From Euryodendron excelsum (lineage: Eukaryota > Streptophyta > Magnoliopsida > Ericales > Pentaphylacaceae), in NCBI GenBank assembly GCA_033060915.1, contig CM065378.1:53575001-53639000 (forward strand): a stretch of DNA of 64,000 bases. Direction: 5' to 3'. The notes below the pieces were generated by a model. That model had not been told where the DNA came from. It ran no database searches and saw only the letters and a program-made list of their open reading frames with translations. The translations under genes and the position numbers were made by a program. This document shows, piece after piece, positions 36,001 to 48,000 of this stretch (within the stretch, counting starts at the first letter, position 1; every line of letters starts with the position of its first letter).

Positions 36001-39000
36001 TACCTGGAGTGTATAGGAACTACAAAATCCTCCTCTCCTTGTGCTAGGGGCCAAACTCCAATGTCCTGGATCTCCGCAACTATGGCCTCGTCCAGTCCAG
36101 CTGACAGGATTAGAACGAACACTCCTTAGGCTATCTAATAGAGATCATGAAAGAATAATTTTAGTCTAGTTAGGACTCCAATTAGGATTTATTTTATTTA
36201 AGATTGGATTGAGATTTTTATCTTCTTTTAATTTTGTTTCCTTATTAGATAAGACCATTATGCTATATATAGGCCATTTGTGTAAACGATTGATTAGTTT
36301 TTGATGATTATTAAATTGATTGAGTGTTGGATTATCTCTCCCTGTGGGTTCTCTCCCTAGTTCTCTTCTTCGTCTTTCCTACCCATTCTAATTCTTTTCT
36401 CCTTTTCTCTTCTACTTATTCTATTTTTACAATTTCTTTGCTCTATTGTTAATTGTCATGCATCAATTTGGTATTAGAGCCCAACTTCGATTCATTGTCA
36501 TAGTCGGAATATCTAAACAAAACCAAACCAAACCAAAGTTGTGTGTTATAGACCAACGCGAACCCATCGATCACCATCAGTGGCCATCACCCCAGCACTT
36601 TCAGGTTCAATCCTTTGCTCTCCATCTCACACCAGACCATTGCCACTCCATCGATCACAACCATCAAAATCGACAAACCGTATACACCCTCTTGCTCGTC
36701 TCACTCTGTCGAACCAGTGCTGAACCAGAGCATCAAAAATCACCGCACAACCCTTCGCTGTGCTGAAACAGTGTCATTGCAAACCATCGCAACACAGTGC
36801 TCCTCATCGCTATCGTGAGAGTTGGCTGCCGGAGACCTCAACGACGTCAACCATCATCACCAGAGTCACTGACGTGATCTTCATTGTTTAACATTGCCAT
36901 CACTGACAGCCCCTCACGGAGTTTCTTCAACTTTGCTACAGCTGTTGTGTCGTTGGAAGCCTAGGGCTTCAGATTCGTTCGCGTTGGAGAAGACGCTGGA
37001 AAGGAAAACCCAAGTTTGAACCCAACTAACCAAACCCGACCCACTCTCAAACCTATATCAAACCATTAAACCCCAGCGCCCAAAAAACAGTGAGCCCATC
37101 CAAAATAAAAAAAAACTATTTCAGTTCCACCTCAGTTCATCCACCAACTCTTAACCCAAATCAGCCCAAAACAATCCCACACCAATTAAATCCTCACCAG
37201 ATCAGGCTCAACCCAAGCAATTGAGGCCCAATCTTTCAAGCCAGCGCTGAACCCAGAATCACCAAGTATTTCCTTAACCCAACACTTTTGGACCTAACCA
37301 AGCCAAGTCCACACCTGACCCAGAAGCAGCCCAACTAGAATCTGTCCAGCCAAACCTGATAGCCCAGTAACCAAATAAGCCCAAAACGTGAATCAACAAC
37401 TTAGTGGCCCGCACCATTAAACAGTCAACACAGCTGCAGCAGTAACTGATCCAAACCAGTCATCCTGGCCAGAACCAAACAAGGAGGAAAAAAAAAAAAA
37501 AAAAGAGAAAAAACAATAGCAGCAGAAAAAAAAAAAAAAACAAAAGAAATTCCTTGGATCCAAAAAATTATTGGAGAGCTTGAATTGTCTTTTGGAGCAA
37601 CAGAACACTTGTTGGAGCATCAAACCTCATATTGAGAACTAGAATTGGACCTTGAAAAAGGTACATGCCTCTCTTGAAACTTAATTAATTTTTATATGTG
37701 ATTCGTGAGTCAATTAATATTGCAATTTGGTCCATTTATTCCTATTCTCCAATTTGCTTGTTCCTAGTCCTTGTACCCAAGAAAAAATATTTCTTATTTT
37801 TATTTTCCTTTGCACCTACCCATTAAAAAAAATAAAAAAAATGGATCCCTTTGTACCTGTCATCTTTCCCCATTGCATCTCCATTGGTGCACCAATTTGC
37901 ATAGTCACTTTATTGCACTTTAGTTTTTCTTTCTTTGTGCATTTGGTGGGATTATAATTTACATTATTTAGGACAATTGAATCTTATATTGGCATTAAAA
38001 ATAAAAAAAAACTTGTCCTTAACCATGTGTAGAAGAGTATTTCTACATTCTTCACGGAGATATTCCTATGATCAGCCTCTCTATTTTTATAAGGATTTGA
38101 GAGATACCCCAAATAAAGTTCTTGCAGATGTCTCAAGTTTTGATGGTAGGTCAAACTTGAATACTTTCTTGGACTGGCTTGATGACATAGAGTATTACTT
38201 TGATTGGTATAATATGTCAAACAGCCAACAAGTTCGTTTTGCTAAAATGAAACTCGAAAGTTCTGCCAAACGGTATTGACAAAGAGTCTAACTGAATCTA
38301 GAACATTTCGGAGAAAAGTCAATTACCTTATGGCTAAGATGAAGGAGAAATTGATAGATAAGTATCATCCCACATATCATAGGAGACGATAACTTGATCA
38401 GTGGCTTAATTTAAAACAAATGTCTTCCAATGTGACTACTTATTGTGTGTGGAGTAGAGTGGGAAGTGAGTGGTCAAACATATAGAGGACAACCCTCTGG
38501 AAAGTTAACGGCAAGTACTGTCTAGGCGGAGGACCACCGGAAGTGGAGGAGAGAGAGTTGAGGCGGTCCTAAGAAGAGAGAGAGGGGCAGTGTCTCAAAG
38601 AACTTGTAGAGCTTTTGAAGAGGTTGGTGGTGATCATTCAATGTGAAATGAATGTCTTGTCAATCATGAATGAAGGCTCTCTTTATATAGGTGAGGAAGA
38701 TAATTCATAATTGGTCATTCAGTTGTCGAAATTTTCGGTGATTGACTCCTCAGACCTGAGACGGAGCCCTTTGTTGATTGGCTCCTCAATCTAAAACTTC
38801 TCAAAGACAGACATTCTGAATGTCAACTCTGTAACTCTGTAGCGACAGTAGTGATTCAGTGATTTAGACTGCTTTGTCGTTTGCTTGGATATCCCTCTTT
38901 CTCTAAGACCAGTCGGAGGGGCAGGGCTTCACGGCAAACCTCCAACTCTAACCTCCAATCCACTTATCTCCTGATGATCCCACGTAGAGTTTACTAGGTC

Positions 39001-42000
39001 CTGATTCCAACCTAGGTTATGGAGATACGTTTATGTGGCTTATGGAGATGCGCTCGGCAAAAAAATTCCGTGGCCGAGCCAGGAGGTGCCAAGTGCGAAG
39101 CCATGTTCCAAGGTCACCTGTAGGTGAAGATCTTTCGATGTCTTAGTTCGGAGAAGGCGCTCTTCGCGCTTTCCTCGATGGGTGAGCCGACTTGATTCAC
39201 ATGTCGCCTCAGTGAGTTGCCACGTGGAACCAAGCGTGGAAGATGAGCGGCACGGAGGAGTGGTGAGTTGCTTGAGTGTCCTTGTACGGAGCGAAGCTGG
39301 ACACTTGTACCTACACTTATCTAGATCAGTTTGAAGACCTCCTCATGAGGTGTAATGTTAAAAAAGATCCTTGACCTACAACCACTAGATTTGTTAATGG
39401 GTCGAGACTAGATATTAGAAGAGAGGTAAAACTGCAATGGCCTAACACATTAGAGGAAGCTTACTATACAGCTTTAGAGGTAGAAAAATACCATAAGTCT
39501 CTTTGCCACAGGCGAATGGTTTATCAAGCCGGAGAATATCAACAGTCTAAATCAGTCACTTTTGGTAGGTTGAGTAGCTTTACAACTTCCAACCCAACTG
39601 CATCAACTCCTTCCAAATATAGGGAGTCCAGCTCCTCTCAACAAGTCTCCACCCTGGAGTATCACTATTATCATGGTCTGGGGCATATTGCCTGTCATTG
39701 TCGACATTACACTTTGAATGTTGAGTATGAGTTGACACATATTGTCAAAGTTGATATTGATCAAGTAGTTAACCATACAGATATGGGCATGTCAGTGCAA
39801 CCTCTAATAAAGAGTATTGACTAAATAGTTGAACCTTCAAATGAACCCTTAAGAGTCTAATGATGAAAGTCAAGAAATGTTAGAAGATGACCATATTTTT
39901 ACACCTAAAGAGGAAGATGCTAATGAGCCAATTAGTAATTTCCAAACCTTTGAAGCATATGGGGATCAAACTTATGAGATCATCATTGATAATAGGAGTT
40001 CCCCAAATACAACCTCTAAGATTAACCTTTCTAATAAATATACAGTTGCAACTTGAGCCACCTCCTCAACCATTTAATGTTTGCAATCTATGTGTTTAGG
40101 CATATTGGTGAGACATCCAAATTAAACCTTTCCAAAACCCCTAATGCTTGTCCATTATCCCTTAATACATGTCCATCTGAATCACTTGTCCTATATCATC
40201 TTAACTTACATGCCAATAGTAAGAGAACAATTGCTTCAAGTAATGAAAATTATAAACTTGCTAATGATGTACATCATGGGAAGCTAAATGGTAATATTGA
40301 AAACTATATCATGAATTGTGCATGGTTCGAGCTTTATGCCAACATCTCATTCATGTTACTTCTCTCTCAAGCCACTAAACCATATTATATCATTCATGAG
40401 ATTGGACCTATTGCAAACTTATTTGACTTGTTACTAGATATGAATATTACTTTTACCTCCACTGTTAAGGAGTTATTCGAATACAATCTCTAAGATTAAC
40501 TTTTCTAATATACAGTTGCAGCTTGAGGCACATCCTCAACCATTTAATATTTACAGTCTGTGTGTTTAGGCATATTGATGAGGCGTCCAAATTAAACCTT
40601 TCCAAAACTTGTCCATTATCCCTTGATATATGTCCATCTGAATCACTTGTCCTATATTATCTTGACTTACATGTCAATAGTAAGAGGACAATTGCTTCAA
40701 GTAATGAAAATTATAAACTTGCTAATGATGTACATCATCGGAATCTAAATGGTAATATTGAAAACTATATCATGAATTGTGCATGGTTCGAGCCTTATGC
40801 CAACATCTCATTCATGATACTTCTCTCTCAAGCCACTAAACCATATTGTATCATTCATGAGATTGGACATATTGCAAATTTATTTGACTTGTTACTGGAT
40901 ATGAATATTACTTTTGCTTTCATTGTTAAGGAGTTATTTCTTACCGAGACATCTTTGAGCCACCTCTTTTGTTAGCAGATATGTCTACAGGTGGAGTTCC
41001 TAACATTCCTAGTCCTCAGCCTTTCTTGCCACAGCGTAAGGGTCAAAACAGTAGTTACTTTTGTGATTCTAGATGTTGATTCTTCTCATCAAGAATTTTA
41101 GAAATATCTTGTCCCTTGGAAGAATCATCCAAATGTTGAAGCCATTCAAATTTTTGATGATGTGATTCGCTACTATTATCCTGGTGGATAGTTGGAGTAG
41201 AAGCATTGTTTTACTCTCCAGAAGAGAGTCTTTTTCAGCCGGAGAGAATGATGGAGATCATGAAAGAATAATTTTAGTCCAATTAGGACTCCAATTAGAA
41301 TTTATTTTATTTAAGATTGGATTGAGATTTTATCTTCTTTTAATTTTGTTTCCTTATTAGATAAGACCTCTATGGTATATATAGGTCATTTGTGTAAACG
41401 ATTGATTAGTTTTTGATGATTATTGAATTGATTGAGTATTGGATTATCTCTCCCTGTGGGTTCTCTCCCCGGTTCTCTTTTTCGTCTTTCCTACCCATTC
41501 TGATTCTTTCATCCTTTTCTATTCTATCTATTCTATTTCTACGATTCCTTGGTTCTATTGTTACTTGTCCTGCATCACTATCTCAAGCTGAGAAGCCACC
41601 CTGTTGCTAACCAGAATGTTTTGTTGTGATTGGTCTAAGTAGCCCCACCTCTGTGACATGGATAGAATCTCCCTAGGGACAATGGCTCTAACTTGACTCT
41701 GAATGAGCATCTCCCCAGTATCCTCGAGGTGGCTCGTAACCTCACAATGGTACATGAATGTGTTATCCCAACAGAGGGGTACATTTTGTCTTCACAAGAG
41801 AAACCCACTATCAGTGCAACTATCTAGACAATGTGTATAATATTAAAGGTAATGCAGCCCAGCTATCCAAACAATATACTCAGCTGGTTGTATAACTTAT
41901 AGGATGAATGCTACATAAATGCTAACTTAAAATGCAAGATAGTCTACAAAAGAAAAAAGATGTTAACTTCAATTATGTGTTTTTGTGCTATTCTGTAATG

Positions 42001-45000
42001 TGTTGTACAAATAATCACAACTAATTATTCATACACCTTCTACCTTAATTCTGCTAAACCCTATTCTATCAAAAACTTATGTTCTGTTAAACCTTGGCTC
42101 CAACACGACACAGTCACAACTCGGATTTTCATTCCCTAGATAACCAGAGATGTCAAGCTGCAGTAATGATAGCAGAACATCCACTACACTTACTATGCAT
42201 CAAACATCTCTAATAAAAAGGACCTTGTTTTATTAATTGTCTCTTATCCATTGCATATCGTTCTTATTAAACTGCAACATGTAACTGAGTAAACTCGGTC
42301 TTCGGAGTCCTCGGCTCCTCGGCTCCTCAGCAACATCCATAGTATCCATTATTCGTCCATCTGTAATATAGCCTATAAAACGAGGTGAGCTATGAAGCTC
42401 AATAGGAAAGCAATACCCCACAATATAATAAGTTTGTTGTTGAAATGATGCAGTTATGAAAATAAGATAGCAACACAAAATGTGATTTGATAAAATCCCC
42501 GTTTGCCCATACTTTTCTAATAACTCAAAATAGATATTAATTTCTATAATAAAATTCCCACCACATGTCATATAGCAGAATATATAATAACATCTGGCAT
42601 CAACCCTTTTGAAACAATAACTTCACAAGTGGCATCACCTCTTTCGAGCCAATAACTTCTAGTGATGGCAACCACACCTGTCTTGGCTCCTAATCTATCA
42701 GCCAAGCACTTCTGTGCTCCAGAGGCCTTACCTAACTCATACGACTCAAGCTCAAACCTCCAATCAAGGCCCATTGCACGTGATTTAAGAAATGGGCCCT
42801 GGGCATCATAGTTACAAGACTTCAATTAAGATAGTCTATGTACACCCCTTTTCTCCAGGTAAGGATTGCCCCTCCAATCAGTTCATAGCTACGTACCACC
42901 CCTATTCCATTCTACACTATACTACTACATTGCTTGAGAAGACATGCTGCCCTCCCACTGCCATATCGTACAACAGCAAAAGGCATGGACAGAGCCAACC
43001 ACAGATGCATTTACTCTAGCCTTCTCACAATCATGGTATTCGCCCTTGCCAATCTTCAAAAATTAGACTAAAAGTTGGTAATCAAGGAATAAACTCATGC
43101 TGAGGAAACGGAAACAGCCCTTTGAATAACCATCATTTTTTTTTTTTTTTTGTTGATACAACACCAGAGAATTGACCAGATTCCAAAGAACATGGATTAA
43201 GGTTGTGAAAGAATAAATGATTGGTTAACCATGGATTGGACAATACTAGATAACAGCGAAAAGAGATGATGTGTAGCAAGTGTCTCACCTTACAACTTCT
43301 TTATTCTAAATTAAGAAAAGCAAGGCATTCGAAAAGTGAGTTGAGTAGAGCTCCAAATATGACTAAAGGAAACCATCATATGACCAAAAACTATTTTTCC
43401 TTCAGTAGGAAATAAAACAGCTAAGGACTCACCTCTTCATATGGGCATGAAATAGGTCTCTTTCAATTATGTCAAGAAAAGCCTGCATGCAATGTCACAG
43501 TAACATAAAAGGTCACAACGAAGAACACAAGACTCACTTATAAAGAAGTTTGTCAAAGAAGTAAAAATTACTTTATGCTGGGCAAATATCAAAACTCTGT
43601 GCTGGCCAACACTAACAGGGCCGTCAGAACTTGAGGCATCGACACCTATTCCACACTCTTCCAGAATCTCCTGAAGGGCAATTAATTTTGGAGAGTGGTG
43701 GAGTTTATGAAGTTCCGAAATAATGTTAGAATTGGCAGGGAAAATCTCCGCCAGAAGGCATGAGAATGAACCAGGAATCTTTTCACCAGTGACAAGCAAT
43801 GGATGACTACAAAGTTTCAGCAAGTATTGAAGGGCCTGAAAAATGAAAAACATGGGACAGACATCAGGAACTACAAATGGGATGAACTACCAAAGAAGAA
43901 TTATCACTTTACCTGAAAAACATGAGAAGATGCTCTTGGTGAAGCACTTCCTTCTCCTGTATCTAGCTCATTTAGCTTTACCATGCTTGAAATTTCTTGT
44001 CTCACGTGTGAACCAGAAAACTGCTCATAAAGTTTTAGTTGGACAGGACTCAGGTCACAATATCTATCCTGAATAATTTTCTCTGGCAGATCAGATAAGA
44101 CCTCCTCTTTTGTTCGGCGGAGGAGAAAGGGCATGACCTAATGGATACAGTCTCTTTCAGCCAGCAGTGGAAGCAAGGAAATTTTGATTCTTCGAAGTTA
44201 TCACCAGCTTAAAAACAGAATAAAAGAATAAGCACCTGCTTGTGTAATGCTTCCATGGCAAGTGCCCCTGCTTCAGCATCCTTGGCAGAACATTTAGAAT
44301 CCCTAGCTGCCAGCAGTGGTTTTCCATAAGTGGCTTGGAACTGTCAAAGTGGTCCAATGAATTGTCTTTATGCTCATATAACATAACTGGGAACTAGATT
44401 CAAACCGATGGCGCATAGAGAGGAAATCACTATATATCTACATGTACAGTGATTTCTATATCTATATATCTGGTTATATATAGGGAAGCTAGCATCCCCT
44501 ACCAATATATATCAATATATCAATCTATATATAACTATAAACATATAACTTTTTATTAATATTTTAGTTCTTGCCTATAGCTTCCATAAATGCCTCATAC
44601 AACTCAATCTGGAAAATGAACCCTGCATGAAGGTAGCTATTTATGGTGCAAAATTACTTGCAACAAGACTTTTTGGCTAAGCAACATGGATACAGACACA
44701 GAACATTGTATTTTCAAAACACGAGGATACTAATATCACAGGGATATGGCAAAAAAAAAATTTATTTTTATTTGCTATGTATATGAATGTGACCTCCACA
44801 AACCACCAAAACAAGATGAAAACAAATAAACAAGTCCACAATTTATAATATTACAACTAACGAGTTAAGGAAATGAAAAAAAAAAAAAATAGAACAGAAA
44901 TGTAATGAATATATAAGTTCATAATAGAAAAGAAACCTAACAAGTTTGCAATTTATAACGTAATCAATTTATTGTCTTGGATAGGGACATCAGTGCAGAC

Positions 45001-48000
45001 CTCTGATTCTCTGAGTAGAAAAGGAAAAGAAGCAGCAGCAGGGTGTTTAGGAAAAAGGAAGGGAGGGTGTTTCCGAAGTGAAGAAGAAGAGCAGCAGCAA
45101 TGAAGGGGGTCTCTGCAGTGAAGCAGCAGCAATGGCGGGGCCGGGGGGTCGGGTCTTGACAGTGAAGAATAGAACAGAAAAGTTAAAAGAAGAGGAGGAG
45201 GAGGAGGAGGAGAAACGTACCTTATGTGCTGGTGGTGTGAAGGCGGTCCGGTGAAAGTCATCGGTGGAGAGCTGAGCAACTTCCTCCTCTCTCAGACTGT
45301 TGGCTAGGGCTTAGAACGAGGCATCGAAGAATTGTACATCGATGTTTTAAAGTTTTGAAGTTTGTAAAATTGACCCCATTTTATACTTTTAATAATGACA
45401 TTTTAACTCTAACGTGTCCGGGATGTGTGCATTGGAAATAAATAATAAAAAACATTGACCTGCCATCCTGATGTGTCCGAGGCGTATTGTCGGACATGCA
45501 AATGACACCCTAAACAGAGTGATCGTGCTTCCTAGCATTTTTGGTATATAGATACACTTTCAAAATGCAAGAAGCCTGCCAGAGCCATAGAGCAACAGGT
45601 ATGCACAAGTTATACCTGATGTGCTCATGCACCAGCCATGTGATCCAAAAAGCAGTGCATTAATCAGCCAATTATAGAGTAGTAGGCTGGAAGCAAGAGT
45701 TCTAAGGACATACAAAAATCATCGATTCAATTACACCAAATTCCAAGGACTTAACACATAAAATAAAAATTTTAAGTGTATGACAGAATGCATAAACGAA
45801 AAATGCAGACATATTCAATCTAAATTAATTTCTACATATATTTTTCAAAATATATATATATATATATAAATCAAAAAAAGACAAATGTCTACAGATAATA
45901 GCTGATATGATTCCCACAGCTGTCTCTGGCAAGTTGAAGATGAGAAAATCCATCATATAAACCACTGTATGATATCCAAAGATCAACAGATAATGTGGTG
46001 CAGAAAACTTAAATTATTTCTCAACAACATTCAATTTTTATCAAAAGCTTCATCTCAGCTAATACCATATTTATTATCATGCTAATTTACTTAGATATGT
46101 TCACGTGAGAGAAACATAATACAGGTCTGATAGTTCACTTTACACTCAGTTCCAATCCATATCGAAGTCCATAATGGAAGTGAAATTTCACATCATGTAC
46201 ATTGGGCCAAACTTTTCTGCCACAAGGTCATCAAAATGTCTTATTTATATGCTCATGTTTTTACATTTACATTTTGCTTTATAACATTCACATACTCTCC
46301 AACAAATATCCAATAAAATAAGAACAAATACCATATGAACTACAAGTTCAATATAAATTAGAGCAGGAAAACTAAAGATAAACATAACTCAGATGGAAAA
46401 CACATGCCTGTCTCTCACTTCCAAGAAATCCTGGCATTAGAAAGTCAAAAAGGGACCACAGATCCAAGACATTATTCTGCAACATGAAGAAAAGAATTTG
46501 TCAGACAAACTGTAAAACTCTTTTTCAGCGTTAAGTGAGTATTTACACTAGTAACAACCTGTATTGGTGTTCCACTCAGTACGAGGCGGTGTTGGGCCTT
46601 CAACTGTTTCACAGCACAGGTGATTTTAGACTTAGAGTTCTTGATGATATGACCCTCATCTAAAATACAATACTTCCAGAAAAGCTGTCCAAGATAATCA
46701 ATGTCTTTGCGGACCACATCATATGATGTTATAATGACATTATACTTATCAAATTGACTTCGAAGTGAAATTCGCTCTTGAGCAGAACCAACATATTGAA
46801 GTGTAATTATTACAGAGGCATCGATGAACTTCTCTATCTCATAGACCCAGTGCCCAACAAGTGTTGATGGGCAAATAATTAATGATGGAGGATCCTTGCA
46901 ATCATCTGCAGCACGGTGCTCTGCTATGTCAGATGCCACAATCGCTGATGCTTGAAGTGTTTTACCAAGGCCCATATCGTCACATAAGATTCCATGAAGG
47001 TTAAAACGCTTCAAAAAAGCCAACCAGTTTATACCTTCCTGTTGGTACCTGGAAGCCCCAAAGAAGAAAATATAACATGAAACAAATTTGTAAATTTAAA
47101 GAAAAAATTAAAGATGCGAAAATCAGATTCAGGCTAAGATCAGCCAGATACTAGGATAAAAAACCAAGGAAATACATATAAAAGAGGATAACAATCTGTA
47201 AATCCTACACGACATAATTCCTCTGTTTCCGAAGTCATATTAGTCTAACAACACCACTCAATTTCACCAGAAAATTAACAGCATGTGAACAGGCTCACAA
47301 CCTATGGAACTTGGATTGTATTGCATAAGGAGATAGTGAGAAAGATAACTTATTTTAAATAAAAAAAAGGAGATAGTGAGAAAGAAAGAATTAGAGAAGA
47401 ATTTCAAAAAAAAAAAAAAAGAAGAGAAGGAAGAAAGGAAGAGATAGAAGTACTCTAAGGACTAGTAGGAGATTTAGATAGAAGACCTGAGCTTTGATAC
47501 CATGCATATCAAGATCTCCAACATCCTAAACAAGGTATTCTTAGCTCTTCACTAACTAAGATGGATAAGGAGAAGGGACACCAGACACCAGACACCAGAC
47601 ACCACAACTAGGCACAACGCAATATGGAGACACCAACATGGAAAATCTCAAAATATTGATGCAAGTGGGCATGCAACATTAGGTCAATATCAATTTTTTT
47701 ATAAGTAAAAAATTGTCAATACATTAATATAGTAAAACAAATAAACTAAGTTTTTTACTAACACCTGAATTTCTATTTATTATGAAAAAATCATAAAAAA
47801 TAAGTATTTTATGTTCATGCCCGTGTTACTATAATACTATACTACCATAGTGATTTATGTTTTTCGAACGCCGTTCTGAAACATGGTACACTAGCATTCA
47901 AAAACGGTGAATTCAGCAATCCAACGCGATCCCAAACTCTTTTCCTATTTATTTCTTTAAAGGCCACCTGATGAGGAAAAAAATCAAATATAATGAACCC

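Larger units (their letters stand above)
36136..41577 (+). mobile_element. complete but gutted LTR retrotransposon with CTATC target duplication
   Basis: LTRs 36136-36465 and 41249-41577 are about 90% alike by eye and share GAGATCATGAAAGAATAATT starts and GCATCA ends. CTATC flanks both sides (36131-36135 and 41578-41582). TGGTATTAGAGC at 36469-36480 is a primer-binding site of the initiator-tRNA-Met type. The interior carries a gag-like frame (37935-38279, resuming at 39320-39824) with a degenerate zinc knuckle ([17 protein letters not shown]) but no recognisable RT or integrase, so it is a non-autonomous gypsy-like element. It is interrupted by a solo LTR at 38444-39315 and carries a 474-bp tandem duplication. 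It inserted into the older gypsy fragment. Confidence 0.9.
31811..43432 (-). other. 11.6-kb BTAF1 intron loaded with nested retroelements
   Basis: The intron between window exons 14 and 15. The segment 31811-34240 holds no gene I can support. The segment 34241-41760 holds the nested LTR elements listed separately. The segment 41761-43432 is unassigned apart from a possible gene-fragment ORF at 42568-42825. Splice phases show the host gene frame is kept across it. Confidence 0.85.

Noticed and set aside
36446..36818. His/Ser-rich overlapping ORFs after the 5' LTR
   Set aside because: They start in the LTR/primer-site leader, overlap in several frames and resemble no gag or pol domain.
42233..42571. 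112-codon - strand ORF next to the PPR-like piece
   Set aside because: No recognisable motif and mixed composition; it is not supported as a gene.
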